Positions 17,797-27,525 of a DNA stretch of 64,000 bases are shown piece after piece. A model generated the notes under the pieces. The model was not told the origin of the DNA. It searched no databases and saw nothing but the letters and a program-made list of their open reading frames with translations. Positions within the stretch are counted from its first letter, which is position 1, and the number at the start of each line of letters is the position of its first letter. This DNA comes from Lachnospiraceae bacterium. Lineage in GTDB: Bacteria; Bacillota; Clostridia; Lachnospirales; Lachnospiraceae. The stretch covers positions 88,969 to 152,968 of the forward strand of contig SVFK01000005.1 in assembly GCA_015056915.1 (NCBI GenBank). Direction: 5' to 3'. The translations under genes and the position numbers were made by a program.

Positions 17797-17831
17797 CTAA
17801 AAAAGGAAACCTTGATAAAATCAAGGTTTCC
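17797..17831 (-). terminator. Terminator of tRNA-Gly (minus strand)
   Basis: Perfect 11-bp stem GGAAACCTTGA (17805-17815) with TCAAGGTTTCC (17821-17831), 5-base loop. On the minus strand it is followed by a run of six T. Confidence 0.85.
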
Positions 17832-17845
17832 TAAAAAATTAAAAG

Positions 17846-17917
<72 letters not shown>

Positions 17918-17947
17918 ATTTATTGTCCGTTCTCACGGACAAATAAT

Positions 17948-17976
17948 ATATTACTATAGAACAATTCTTTTGTCAA
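17948..17976 (-). promoter_or_regulatory. Promoter of tRNA-Gly
   Basis: Minus strand: perfect TTGACA (17976-17971), 17-base spacer, -10 TAATAT (17953-17948). A short hairpin (TTGTCCGT/ACGGACAA, 17923-17942) lies in the 5' leader of the precursor. Confidence 0.7.
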
Positions 17977-17979
17977 CAT

Positions 17980-19044
17980 CTATTTTTTATGTTTTTTGTT
18001 TTTGTTGTATATTCTTTTGCAAATTTTCACAACAATACTTTTGATTGCTTCCAATACTACAGAATAGCCCAGACAAACGACTAGCAATGCCAATAAAATC
18101 AGTCCGGCATACTGAAACCGGTAAATCTGCTTTTGCCACAGTGCCATATAGAAGAAGGTATGCACCAGATAGATAGTCATGGAATGTTTTCCGATGAATG
18201 CCATGAGGCTTGACAGAACCGGCACGGAAGCAATCAATACACCGAAGAACCACACCAGGAGCAACGCGATAAATCCATCGGCTATGTGGAGGTAGCTTTG
18301 CTGTACGACATAATTTTGACGGACGAGTACACAGAGGACGATTCCGACTACTGCTACACACCACTGCAAAATAGAAGAGTATTTCTTATCCATCAAACGC
18401 TCCAGCCATTTGCCGTAGGCAGCACAGACACCGATAACGGCAGTGAACAGATAACGCTCCATGTCAGGATGAAAGGTAATAACGGAAGGCATCAGTAATG
18501 CCAAAATCAGGATGGAATAACCGATTTTTTTTACCAGCCAAGCCAAAAGCGGTATTAGGAAAATCAGTAAATAAGCAATTTCCATATACCACCAGGTCAT
18601 ATTCAGAGTTGGCGTGTCGAAAAACATGGAGAGCCCCAGAGCATCCGTAAGCATATACAAGAAGCCCTGCTTGTTCACTCCATAGAGAGTGTGATAGTCA
18701 AATTTATACCACCATAAAGCATTTACACTGATAAAGAGCACGGCAAAATTCGCCATTAATCGACCGAAGCGTTTGGTGGCCTGATGATAGGCTTGCTTTG
18801 GACTTATGCTTTCTTCTGCGAATAGTCCCTTTGAGATTCCGTAGGCTGTCAAAAACACAAATATAGCCACGCAGATATTTCCAAATCCTGTAACGGTAAG
18901 AAAATTCTCCAACGCAAAAGGTGCGTATGTCACGTTCAGGGAGGTTATAAGATGTTCATTTTCAAACAAATGGTACATTAAGAGTAGCACTATGGCAAAG
19001 CCCTTTGCTACTAAGGTTTGTTTCTTCGTAAACTGACTATGCAT
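17980..19044 (-). CDS. Acyltransferase-3 family membrane protein
   Basis: About ten hydrophobic helices span the whole protein (354 aa from the chosen start). The start KGFAIVLLLMYHLFENEH, with a His in the first helix, and the late KHSMTIYLVHTFFYMAL resemble the acyltransferase-3 (OafA/YrhL-like) family, which transfers acetyl or other acyl groups to cell-surface sugars. The frame opens at 19053, but ATG 19044 has a better GAGGA spacing; it overlaps the end of the upstream gene by 8 bases, so the two are translationally coupled. The acceptor is unknown. It is the last gene of a four-gene minus-strand block and lies next to the tRNA-Gly promoter. Confidence 0.75.
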   Translation of the reverse strand: MHSQFTKKQTLVAKGFAIVLLLMYHLFENEHLITSLNVTYAPFALENFLTVTGFGNICVAIFVFLTAYGISKGLFAEESISPKQAYHQATKRFGRLMANFAVLFISVNALWWYKFDYHTLYGVNKQGFLYMLTDALGLSMFFDTPTLNMTWWYMEIAYLLIFLIPLLAWLVKKIGYSILILALLMPSVITFHPDMERYLFTAVIGVCAAYGKWLERLMDKKYSSILQWCVAVVGIVLCVLVRQNYVVQQSYLHIADGFIALLLVWFFGVLIASVPVLSSLMAFIGKHSMTIYLVHTFFYMALWQKQIYRFQYAGLILLALLVVCLGYSVVLEAIKSIVVKICKRIYNKNKKHKK

Positions 19045-20863
19045 TACTTTCATCCTCTTTTTTCTTTGTTAGCATCAAGCCGTATAAAAGGGGCAAGGTT
19101 GCCAATATAGGCAATGCGTATCTGGGGTGATTCCAAAAACAGGGTGAAGCCATGCATATAAGCAGGCTGACCCAGAGAGGAACGGTCCACACCGCAAGGT
19201 TCTTTTGTCCCTTCTTTCGTTGGTATGCTGTCAGGAAGAATAGTACCCAAACAGCCATTCCGATGTTTTCTAAGATTCCAAGCAAAGGAAAACGGTTGGC
19301 AAAACGATAGAAGAAAATCATTATTTTGTCAGCATTGGGGAACAGTCCGCCCTGATCTATGACATCATAGGACGTTTCATAGCGAATGGAGTTACCCAAA
19401 GAGGGAGTAAACCAACCGTGTACATGTGCCAGAAAGGCTTCTGCATAGACGGCAGGATGCTTAAATAATCCTTGTAGCCATGCTCCAAAATAATTGAAAA
19501 TATCCGAGAGGGAGGCATCTTTGTGAAATAGTGCCTTAACCGGATCTGAGATATCAGGGTCATATTGGGCTGCTATGGTATCCACATCCCCAAGAATGGT
19601 TTCGATGGCAGTCTGTTCTTCCTCGGTAAGCTCATTCTGGTAAAGCTGCAAATACCTTGCCGTCTGCTGAAAGGGAATGGAAAGGATTTCTCCCTTACTG
19701 CCTGAGGAGGCATTGCAGATTCCTGCCAGAATATTTAAAAGCAGGGTGCCAATCAGGACTCCTACACCAAAGAAGACCAGCAGACTCTTGATTTTGGCTT
19801 TGACGGAAGCACCCTTGGTGCTGAGCAGAAAACCGCATACGCCACTTATGACTACCATGGGCAATCCGTTGTTGCGGAACAGAATAACACCTATCTGCAA
19901 TAATATAAAAATCACGGCAAATTTTGTGTTCCGGTACAAGGTGGGTGTTTCAACCAACAGGGCAAAGCAAAGTACATAGCCTATTACAAAGGCGCAGAAG
20001 GGGATATCCTTCACTGCGGTACTGACCAAATTGGTATAAATAGGTGTGGCAAGGTACAGAAATAATAAGGTCATTACCAAGCCCTTTTTGGCATTTCTTT
20101 TTACCAATACTGTAATGGTAGCGGCAAAGGCAGCGGCAAACATTAGCATCTGCAACCACGTATAAATAAAAAGTCCGATTTCATAGGAGCCAAACAGTAC
20201 TTTACCCATTTGTACAAGACCGCCTACAATGAGCGTATGTGCCAGTGGGTGATGGGTGCTGTAGCCACCATCCGTAATTACCTGTTCGATCTGACCGATG
20301 ACATCCCAGCATAAATTTCCGGGATAGCTTATTATTACAAAAATACTGTAGCAGCCTGCCAGAATCAAAAATGCTTTTAGAAAGGGACGGCGGGAGAAGA
20401 AGTGTGCTTCGGAAGCAGTAAAGCTTCTGCCCTGCAGCCAGTCAGCCAAAAGACACATTGCGGATTGGAAAAATGCGGCATATCCCAATAAAGACAATAT
20501 ACTTTTTATAAAATTTACAACACTGCCAAAACAATAAGACCAATTGCCGACTTCATGATAGCTGTTGCCAAGTAACAGGCATGTCCCAAAGAAAAAGGCT
20601 AGCAGCAGATAAGAGCGCTTCTGCTTTTTTACCTTTGAAGCGGTAGCAGTAAAAAAAGCAAAACCGGCTGCCAACAATAAGAGAAATTTAAAATGATAGG
20701 AGCCCAGCAATTCATAAATATTTGCAATAATATAATCTATTTGTGTTTCATACGCTTCCGGTAATAAGGGCGCGTGGAACACTGTCGACAATGCGAAAGC
20801 CAGCAAAAAAGCTTTTACAAATGCTAAAATAGTCGGGCTATATTTTTCGTAAAATGCTTTCAT
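19037..20863 (-). CDS. Large polytopic membrane protein, DUF6020-like
   Basis: A 608-residue membrane protein with 12 or more hydrophobic helices and one large soluble loop (around residues 400-500: QTARYLQLYQNELTEEEQ ... AFLAHVHGWFTPSLG). The layout recalls GT-C-type glycosyltransferases and the DUF6020 family; I am fairly but not fully sure of that assignment. Conserved-looking polar loops include YPGNLCWDVIGQIEQVI and STHHPLAHTL. The annotated start uses ATG 20863, which follows GGAGGG at 7 bases; an in-frame TTG at 20878 is not preferred. It sits between acyltransferase genes, so a role in building or decorating an envelope glycan is inferred. Confidence 0.7.
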   Translation of the reverse strand: MKAFYEKYSPTILAFVKAFLLAFALSTVFHAPLLPEAYETQIDYIIANIYELLGSYHFKFLLLLAAGFAFFTATASKVKKQKRSYLLLAFFFGTCLLLGNSYHEVGNWSYCFGSVVNFIKSILSLLGYAAFFQSAMCLLADWLQGRSFTASEAHFFSRRPFLKAFLILAGCYSIFVIISYPGNLCWDVIGQIEQVITDGGYSTHHPLAHTLIVGGLVQMGKVLFGSYEIGLFIYTWLQMLMFAAAFAATITVLVKRNAKKGLVMTLLFLYLATPIYTNLVSTAVKDIPFCAFVIGYVLCFALLVETPTLYRNTKFAVIFILLQIGVILFRNNGLPMVVISGVCGFLLSTKGASVKAKIKSLLVFFGVGVLIGTLLLNILAGICNASSGSKGEILSIPFQQTARYLQLYQNELTEEEQTAIETILGDVDTIAAQYDPDISDPVKALFHKDASLSDIFNYFGAWLQGLFKHPAVYAEAFLAHVHGWFTPSLGNSIRYETSYDVIDQGGLFPNADKIMIFFYRFANRFPLLGILENIGMAVWVLFFLTAYQRKKGQKNLAVWTVPLWVSLLICMASPCFWNHPRYALPILATLPLLYGLMLTKKKEDESNA

Positions 20864-20878
20864 GTATTTTCCCTCCAA

Positions 20879-21997
20879 TTAGTCCAAACGACTAAAAATT
20901 TCCAGTGTCTTGTTGCAAATGACGGACAAAAGTGTTGTCATTCTGTCGCAAACCTTGTAAATAAGTATGCGCAGTGTATATCGATATATCAGACCGATAA
21001 CCAGACCGGCGACATAGCAGATAAGTGCCAATAACAGTGACCACAATGCCACATGCGTATAGGAATAGGTCTGATAGATATAGGCAAAATATGTGGGTCT
21101 TGCATAGGTGGCAAACAGGTAGTTTTCATGGATTACATAGATATATAGTGTGACGGAAGCACACAGGTTTATTACCTTATTCGTAATATGCCATTCCTTA
21201 CAAAGATGAAAGGAAGAAAATGCAATCAGCAGAATAAACGGATTCACAAAGATGCAATAGTGAAGCATTTTCTCGTAAAAGGTATCAGTGTACTGTCCAA
21301 GAACGTTCGTCACTAAAATCATACCCACAAGTGCAAGGGTGGATATAGTGAGAACTGCCAGATTCCATGCTTTCTTCTTGGCAGTGTTTTTCAAATGATT
21401 CTTGCTGTAGGCCATTAAAAAGTATACCAGAATAAAGCCCACCAGCCTTGTGTAGTAAAAGCTGTCTCTCAGTACCATCTGTGCAATACTGTATAATCCG
21501 ATGCCGATGAGATTGACCAAAAGGAGCTGCTTTTGGGACAGACTGCGGATAATCAGATTCAACGCAGGGTGGATGAGATACAATAAGAGGTAGCAGCCCA
21601 CATACCAGTTGAATTCAAAGGTAGTAGGAAAAAACTGCTTGAGAATAGTCATTCTGGGAAGCTGGTAGCCCATCAGTGAGAAGGCAAGTAAAAAGCTCAA
21701 GGAAAAGAACAGGCAGTCGGTCAGAAGGTATAGTACCTTACGTCCTTTCACCTTATCCTGCTCCAACATAAAAAAGGTAGAACACACCAGAAAGATACAA
21801 TTGCCCACCTGTCCCAGATACACAAAAAAGATTAATAGGAGATTCTGAACATTAGTGGTTGCCACGCGCAAATTAACGTAGCTTTCTGCATATACATCTC
21901 CGTAATAAGGCGCGGAATGGCTGATAACAATTAACAGCATGGCAATCAGCTTTAATAATTCTATGCCGGACAGGCGGCTTTGCTTTGATAGCTTCAT
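20879..21997 (-). CDS. Acyltransferase-3 family membrane protein
   Basis: About ten transmembrane helices. The N-terminus LSGIELLKLIAMLLIVISHS carries the family's His in helix 1 (R/xGIE..R..A....V...H pattern), and later segments (FNWYVGCYLLLYLIHPALN, SVTLYIYVIHENYLF) match OafA-like O-acyltransferases that act at the membrane on surface polysaccharides. GGAG lies 8 bases before the ATG. The stop is 15 bases before the start of the DUF6020-like gene, consistent with one operon. Which glycan is modified cannot be told from here. Confidence 0.82.
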   Translation of the reverse strand: MKLSKQSRLSGIELLKLIAMLLIVISHSAPYYGDVYAESYVNLRVATTNVQNLLLIFFVYLGQVGNCIFLVCSTFFMLEQDKVKGRKVLYLLTDCLFFSLSFLLAFSLMGYQLPRMTILKQFFPTTFEFNWYVGCYLLLYLIHPALNLIIRSLSQKQLLLVNLIGIGLYSIAQMVLRDSFYYTRLVGFILVYFLMAYSKNHLKNTAKKKAWNLAVLTISTLALVGMILVTNVLGQYTDTFYEKMLHYCIFVNPFILLIAFSSFHLCKEWHITNKVINLCASVTLYIYVIHENYLFATYARPTYFAYIYQTYSYTHVALWSLLLALICYVAGLVIGLIYRYTLRILIYKVCDRMTTLLSVICNKTLEIFSRLD

Positions 21998-22032
21998 ATA
22001 TTTTCTCCATTTCTATGCTTTTGCCCTGAAGA

Positions 22033-23052
22033 CTAAAGCTTCAAACGTTTTTTGAGCCATCCGGTAAACTTTTTCTCCATAATATTCCAGCATATATAAG
22101 CGGCTACCAGACACAGGAGGATACTGACAGCAACACCCAACAGACTGAAAGGGGTGCAGCTTGAGAAATCAAACACCACACGGTCCAACAGCATTACAGG
22201 GTAGTAATGGATTAAGTATAAGGAATAGCTCATATTACCCAAGCCCACGCTAAAGCGAGGCATGGTAAGGAATAAACCTATGATAAATGCACACAACACT
22301 AATATCATTGCGGGTAATCCCCACAGGTATAAGCGGTGGAAGCCCAGTACGTTGATATAGGGCTTGGATACCGGCAACAGCACAAAGAGTCCCAGAAATA
22401 CTACGAGGCACAAGGGAAGCAGGATGCGCGGCAGAGGCTTTCTGCAATGGAGATGGTAGATGCCTCTGATTACATAATAAAGAAAAATACCCATTACAAA
22501 TTCCAGCATTACCGGATTACCGTAAAAGGTAAGCGGAGCAAAATCTGTGGGTAACAGCTGCGCAAGCAGTACGATTCCTCCCAGAAGAATGCTGCAAATC
22601 AAACCGCGATATTTATGGCTGATATGCAGGGCAATTAAAAACAAAACATAGAAAAACATTTCGCAGTTGACGGTCCAGCCAATGCGAAGCAGGGGCTGTA
22701 TAACGCCGCCTCCGATGTCAAAGGGAATAAAGAGCAGACTTTTGACCAAATACATGGGATTGGCCGTAGTTTGCTCAAACATACTTGGGAATAGCAAAAG
22801 AAGCCCAAAGGTGCCGATAGTCATAAGATAGTATAAGGGTACGATACGAATCAGTCTTTTGCGCAAAAAGCCTTCGGTGCTTTTGTGGGTACTGAACATA
22901 ATCATAAAACCGCTGATACAGAAGAAGATGTCTACGCCAAAGGCTCCGCAGCTTAAGAAGCGAACATGCTCCAACACTACAAAGAGCGCCGCAATGCCGC
23001 GCAGGGTCTGTATACTCTCAAAATGATTGTCGTGAAAGGCTTTCGGTTGCAT
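22033..23052 (-). CDS. Acyltransferase-3 (OafA/YrhL-like) membrane protein
   Basis: The clearest acyltransferase-3 member in this block: IQTLRGIAALFVVLEHVRF (Arg-Gly and catalytic His of helix 1), GVDIFFCISGFMIM, KRLIRIVPLYYLMTI with the conserved Arg pair, and GNMSYSLYLIHYYPVMLL near the C-terminus. It should acylate a cell-surface sugar using a cytoplasmic acyl donor. It is the first gene of the minus-strand block; GAGG precedes the ATG by 7 bases. Divergent from the ABC exporter gene, with a 158-base intergenic region holding the promoters. Confidence 0.92.
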   Translation of the reverse strand: MQPKAFHDNHFESIQTLRGIAALFVVLEHVRFLSCGAFGVDIFFCISGFMIMFSTHKSTEGFLRKRLIRIVPLYYLMTIGTFGLLLLFPSMFEQTTANPMYLVKSLLFIPFDIGGGVIQPLLRIGWTVNCEMFFYVLFLIALHISHKYRGLICSILLGGIVLLAQLLPTDFAPLTFYGNPVMLEFVMGIFLYYVIRGIYHLHCRKPLPRILLPLCLVVFLGLFVLLPVSKPYINVLGFHRLYLWGLPAMILVLCAFIIGLFLTMPRFSVGLGNMSYSLYLIHYYPVMLLDRVVFDFSSCTPFSLLGVAVSILLCLVAAYICWNIMEKKFTGWLKKRLKL

Positions 23053-23151
23053 AAGATACCTCGCAAAGTAAATTGGTGTCGTGAAATGCCGACATAGTTA
23101 TCTTATCATTTTTTTTACATTTTGAAAACAGAATAATAGTCTATTTTTCCC

Positions 23152-23180
23152 TTGATAACCTTCTCATAAAATAATACAAT
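23152..23180 (+). promoter_or_regulatory. Probable promoter of the ABC exporter gene
   Basis: -35 TTGATA (23152-23157), 17-base spacer, -10 TACAAT (23175-23180), 30 bases before the ATG. Confidence 0.6.
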
Positions 23181-23210
23181 AGAATCAGATATAATAGTAA
23201 GGAGTTTTAG

Positions 23211-24971
23211 ATGGAACCGAAGCAATATACATCAGGGGTGCTTTTTAAGCGGTTTTCCCCTTATTTTAAGAAATATAAAGGTACTTTGATTCTGGATTTG
23301 TTTTGTGCGGCACTGACAACGATTTGTGAATTGGTACTGCCCTTGATTATGCGTTACATTACCAATGAGGGATTGCGGGATTTGGCAGCATTATCTGTCA
23401 AAACCATCGGCGGATTGGGACTTTTATATTTTGGTCTGCGCATTGTGGATTGTGTTGCAAGCTATTATATGGCCAACATGGGTCATGTGATGGGAGCTGC
23501 GATAGAAACAGATATGAGGCGAGATGCCTACAATCATTTGCAGAAGCTGTCCAATACCTATTACAACAATACCAAGGTTGGACAGATAATGGGACGCATT
23601 ACCAACGATTTGTTTGATGTTACGGAATTTGCACATCATTGTCCTGAGGAATTTTTTATTGCAGGTATCAAGACGGTAATTTCCTTTGTGATTCTGGCAG
23701 GAATCAATCTGCCCTTAACTATTTTGCTGTTTCTCTGTGTTCCGCTTATGCTTATTGTATGCATGCCCTTGAATTTTAAAATGCGAGGTGTGTTTCGCAA
23801 GCAGCGTAACCAGATAGGAGAATTGAATGCTCGCATTGAGGACAGCCTGCTGGGACATAAGGTGGTAAAAGCGTTTACCAATGAGGAGATAGAGAACGAG
23901 AAGTTTGAGACAGATAACGCAACCTTTTACAGAATTAAGAAACAGACCTATCGTTATATGGCAGCCTTCCATACATCCATTAAGGTATTTGACGGCTTTA
24001 TGTATCTGATTGTGTTGGTGGCAGGCGGACTTTTCATGCTAAAGGGTCTGATAGAACCGGGTGATTTGGTGGCATATATGATGTATGTGTCCACGTTGAT
24101 TGCCACGATTCGAAGAATTATTGAATTTGCGGAGCAGTTTCAACGAGGCATGACCGGTATTGAACGCTTCTTACAGATTATAGATGCGGATATTGAGATA
24201 TTTGATGAGCCGGATGCGGTGGAGCTTAAGGAGCCCAAGGGAGATATTGTATTTGAGGATGTCAGCTTTGAATATCCTGATGACCACAACAGAGTGTTCA
24301 CGGGACTGAATCTGCAGATACATGCAGGGGAAAAGGTGGCTATCGTAGGTCCCTCCGGTGGCGGTAAGACTACGTTGTGCAATCTGATTCCCAGATTTTA
24401 TGATGTTTCCCAAGGCCGGATTACTTTAGACGGTGAGGATGTAAAGCATTTTACATTGAAGAGCCTGCGTGGGAATATAGGAATTGTACAGCAGGATGTG
24501 TATTTATTCTCCGGTACTATTTTTGAAAATATTGTATATGGAAGACCGGGAGCTGACAGAGAAGAGGTTATTGAAGCGGCAAAACGTGCCGGAGCCCATG
24601 AATTTATTATGGGACTCAAGGATGGCTATGACACCTATGTGGGAGAGCGTGGTGTGAAGCTGTCCGGTGGACAGAAACAGCGTATCAGCATTGCAAGAGT
24701 TTTTCTGAAAAATCCGCCCATTATTATCTTGGACGAGGCAACCTCTGCCCTTGACAATGAAAGTGAATTTGCGGTGGCACAATCTCTGGCGGAGCTTTCC
24801 AAGGGGCGTACCACATTGACGATTGCCCACAGATTGTCCAGTATCCGTAATTCTGACAGGATTCTGGTATTGACGGAGGAGGGTATTGTAGAGGAAGGTA
24901 ATCATGACCAGTTGCTCCAGAAGAAGGGAATGTATTACCAATTCTACAAAATGGCGGATGCATTAAAATAG
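23211..24971 (+). CDS. ABC exporter, fused permease and ATPase (MsbA/LmrA type)
   Basis: The N-terminal ~320 residues form a six-helix exporter domain with long cytoplasmic extensions (e.g. LSNTYYNNTKVGQIMGRI coupling region). The ATPase half has Walker A GPSGGGKTT (about residue 380), the Q loop IGIVQQDVYLFSGTI, signature LSGGQKQRISIARV, Walker B IIILDEATSALD and the switch IAHRLSSI. A single half-transporter gene of 586 residues implies a homodimer. It exports a lipid, peptide or drug-like substrate that cannot be identified from sequence. AAGGAG precedes the ATG. It stands between the acyltransferase block and a nuclease gene. Confidence 0.95.
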   Translation: MEPKQYTSGVLFKRFSPYFKKYKGTLILDLFCAALTTICELVLPLIMRYITNEGLRDLAALSVKTIGGLGLLYFGLRIVDCVASYYMANMGHVMGAAIETDMRRDAYNHLQKLSNTYYNNTKVGQIMGRITNDLFDVTEFAHHCPEEFFIAGIKTVISFVILAGINLPLTILLFLCVPLMLIVCMPLNFKMRGVFRKQRNQIGELNARIEDSLLGHKVVKAFTNEEIENEKFETDNATFYRIKKQTYRYMAAFHTSIKVFDGFMYLIVLVAGGLFMLKGLIEPGDLVAYMMYVSTLIATIRRIIEFAEQFQRGMTGIERFLQIIDADIEIFDEPDAVELKEPKGDIVFEDVSFEYPDDHNRVFTGLNLQIHAGEKVAIVGPSGGGKTTLCNLIPRFYDVSQGRITLDGEDVKHFTLKSLRGNIGIVQQDVYLFSGTIFENIVYGRPGADREEVIEAAKRAGAHEFIMGLKDGYDTYVGERGVKLSGGQKQRISIARVFLKNPPIIILDEATSALDNESEFAVAQSLAELSKGRTTLTIAHRLSSIRNSDRILVLTEEGIVEEGNHDQLLQKKGMYYQFYKMADALK

Positions 24972-25045
24972 TAAGAGAGCAAAAGCAGACCAAAGAAAAA
25001 TCGCTGCAGGTATGCAGTAAATATAACAACAAAGGGGTAGAGCGT

Positions 25046-26641
25046 ATGAAGCTTACATTTATCGGAGCAGCACATGAGGTTACAGGAAGCTGTCATTATC
25101 TTGAGGTGGGCAAAAAGCATATTTTAGTTGATTTCGGTATGGAGCAGGGCGTTAATGTTTTTGAAAACGCACCCTTACCGGTGGACGAGGCAATGATTGA
25201 CTATGTCTTTCTGACACATGCCCATGTGGACCATTCGGGAATGCTACCGCTTCTGTATGCCAAGGGCTTCCGCGGACAGGTGTTTATGACAGATGCTTCT
25301 GCAGATTTGTGCAGTATTATGCTTCGTGACTGTGCACATATTCAAATGATGGAGGCAGAGTGGAAGAATCGTAAGGCGAAGAGAAGCGCCAATAATGCCG
25401 TACAGGAGCCATTGTTTACCATGGAGGATGCGGATGGTATTATTAAGCGTATCGTGCCCTGCCACTATGATGACATGGTTACGGTCTGTGACGAGGTACA
25501 AATCCGTTTTACTGATATAGGGCATCTGCTGGGTTCGGCAAGTATTGAGGTATGGCTCACAGAGGACGGCAGAACGAAAAAGATAGTATTTTCCGGTGAT
25601 ATCGGTAATAAGAACCAGCCTTTATTAAGAGATCCTATCCCTACCCGTGAAGCGGATTTTGTGGTGATGGAATCTACCTACGGTGACAGGTATCATCCCA
25701 AGGAGAAGCTAGACTATGTAAAGGAATTGACGGCTGTGCTGCAGGAAACCTTTGACCGTGGCGGTAATGTGGTGATTCCTTCCTTTGCGGTAGGAAGAAC
25801 ACAGGAGCTCTTATATTTCTTGAGGAAAATCAAGGTGGATCGTCTGGTAAAAGGACACGAGGATTTCCCGGTGTATGTTGACAGTCCCATGGCAGTGGAG
25901 GCAATCGGCGTATTTCAGGAGAACCGTATGGAATGCTTTGACGAGGATGCCATGGCATTGGTAAGAGAGGGAATCAATCCTATTTCCTTTGCCGGCTTAA
26001 AGCTGTCCATCACAAGTGAGGAATCCAAGGCAATCAACTTCAATGAAACACCGAAGGTTATTATTTCTGCTTCCGGTATGTGTGAGGCAGGACGTATCAG
26101 ACATCACCTCAAACACAATCTCTGGAGACCGGAATGTACCGTGCTTTTTGTAGGTTATCAATCGGTGGGCACTCTCGGTCGTCATATCATAGAAGGCGCA
26201 GAGGAGGTCAAGCTCTTTGGAGAACCTATTCAGGTGAGAGCCCATATTAAACGGCTGGAGGGCTTGAGCGGTCATGCAGACAAGGACGGTCTGATAGAGT
26301 GGCTTTTAGGCTTTACAGAGAAGCCCAAGAAGGTATTTGTGGTACATGGTGAGGACAGTGTATGTAACTCTTTCGTGGAGTGCTTGAAGCTGGAGTATGG
26401 TCAGCGTGCTTATGCGCCTTACAGCGGCACAGAGTTTAATCTGCTCAGCAATCAGTTTGAATATGAGGCAGAGCCGATTATGCACAAGAAAAAGGCAAAG
26501 CCTGCGTCTACCGTATACGCACGTCTTGTGGCAGCAGGTCAGAGGCTGGTGGCACTGATTACCAGAAGCGACGGGCTGGCTAACAAGGATATGGCAAAGT
26601 TTGCCGACCAGATTAATTCCTTGTGCGATAAATGGGAATAG
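25046..26641 (+). CDS. MBL/beta-CASP-fold RNA-processing nuclease
   Basis: A metallo-beta-lactamase fold hydrolase with a beta-CASP insertion, the group that includes RNA endonucleases of the CPSF73/YSH1 type. Visible motifs: FLTHAHVDHSGMLPLL (metal motif 2), FTDIGHLLGSASIEV, VFSGDIGNKNQPLL (motif 4), then beta-CASP motifs in VVIPSFAVGRTQELLYFL, ISASGMCEAGRIRHHL and GLSGHADKDGL. It is distinct from RNase J in length and lacks that family's C-terminal domain. The last ~60 residues are an extra basic helical tail. The target RNA is unknown. AAAGGGG precedes the ATG. thyA follows 18 bases downstream, so they may share a transcript. Confidence 0.88.
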   Translation: MKLTFIGAAHEVTGSCHYLEVGKKHILVDFGMEQGVNVFENAPLPVDEAMIDYVFLTHAHVDHSGMLPLLYAKGFRGQVFMTDASADLCSIMLRDCAHIQMMEAEWKNRKAKRSANNAVQEPLFTMEDADGIIKRIVPCHYDDMVTVCDEVQIRFTDIGHLLGSASIEVWLTEDGRTKKIVFSGDIGNKNQPLLRDPIPTREADFVVMESTYGDRYHPKEKLDYVKELTAVLQETFDRGGNVVIPSFAVGRTQELLYFLRKIKVDRLVKGHEDFPVYVDSPMAVEAIGVFQENRMECFDEDAMALVREGINPISFAGLKLSITSEESKAINFNETPKVIISASGMCEAGRIRHHLKHNLWRPECTVLFVGYQSVGTLGRHIIEGAEEVKLFGEPIQVRAHIKRLEGLSGHADKDGLIEWLLGFTEKPKKVFVVHGEDSVCNSFVECLKLEYGQRAYAPYSGTEFNLLSNQFEYEAEPIMHKKKAKPASTVYARLVAAGQRLVALITRSDGLANKDMAKFADQINSLCDKWE

Positions 26642-26659
26642 GAATGAAGGGAGAACAAC

Positions 26660-27508
26660 ATGAGTTTAGCAGATAATATTTTTATTCATATGTGCAAGGA
26701 TATTCTGGAGAACGGGACGAGCACAGAGGGAGAAAAGGTCAGACCTCACTGGCCGGATGGGACTCCGGCATTTACCATTAAGAAATTCGGTGTGGTAAAT
26801 CGTTACGACCTGTCGAAGGAATTTCCAATTATGACACTGCGCAGGACTGCGTTAAAATCCGCTACAGACGAGATTCTCTGGATCTGGCAGCAGAAGTCTA
26901 ATAATATTAATGATTTGCACAGCCATATCTGGGATGAGTGGGCTGATGCAGACGGCTCTATCGGTAAGGCGTATGGTTACCAGTTGGGAGTGAAGCATCA
27001 ATACAAGGAAGGCATGATGGATCAGGTGGACAGGGTGATTTATGATTTGAAGAACAATCCCTTCAGCCGCAGAATCATGACCAATATTTATGTACATCAG
27101 GATTTGCACGAGATGAATCTGTATCCTTGTGCCTACAGCATGACTTTCAATGTAACCCAGAAAAAGGGGGAGGACAGACTGACCTTAAACGCAGTGTTGA
27201 ATCAACGTTCTCAGGATGTTCTGGCTGCTAATAACTGGAATGTGGTACAGTACGCAGTGCTGGTGCATATGCTGGCTCAGGTATGTGATATGAATGTGGG
27301 TGAATTGGTACATGTAATTGCAGATGCCCATATATATGACAGACATATTCCTATTATTCAGGAACTCATCAGCAGAGAACCCAAGCCCGCTCCTACTTTC
27401 TGGTTAAATCCCGATATTAAAGACTTCTATCAGTTTACCAGAAATGATGTGCGTGTGGATGGTTATGAAACAGGTGAACAGATTATGGACATTCCCATAG
27501 CAATATAG
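26660..27508 (+). CDS. thyA: Thymidylate synthase
   Basis: Methylates dUMP to dTMP using 5,10-methylene-tetrahydrofolate, producing dihydrofolate. The family signature is intact: FPIMTLRRTALKSATDEILW near the N-terminus, NPFSRRIMTNIYV, the catalytic Cys in NLYPCAYSMTFNV (C157, in a PCA context instead of the PPCH of E. coli ThyA), LNQRSQDVLAANNWNVVQYA, and HVIADAHIYDRHIP. Length 282 aa fits. GGGAG precedes the ATG. It is followed 17 bases later by folA, the partner that recycles the dihydrofolate it makes. Confidence 0.96.
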   Translation: MSLADNIFIHMCKDILENGTSTEGEKVRPHWPDGTPAFTIKKFGVVNRYDLSKEFPIMTLRRTALKSATDEILWIWQQKSNNINDLHSHIWDEWADADGSIGKAYGYQLGVKHQYKEGMMDQVDRVIYDLKNNPFSRRIMTNIYVHQDLHEMNLYPCAYSMTFNVTQKKGEDRLTLNAVLNQRSQDVLAANNWNVVQYAVLVHMLAQVCDMNVGELVHVIADAHIYDRHIPIIQELISREPKPAPTFWLNPDIKDFYQFTRNDVRVDGYETGEQIMDIPIAI

Positions 27509-27525
27509 AGGAGAAAGGATACAAA

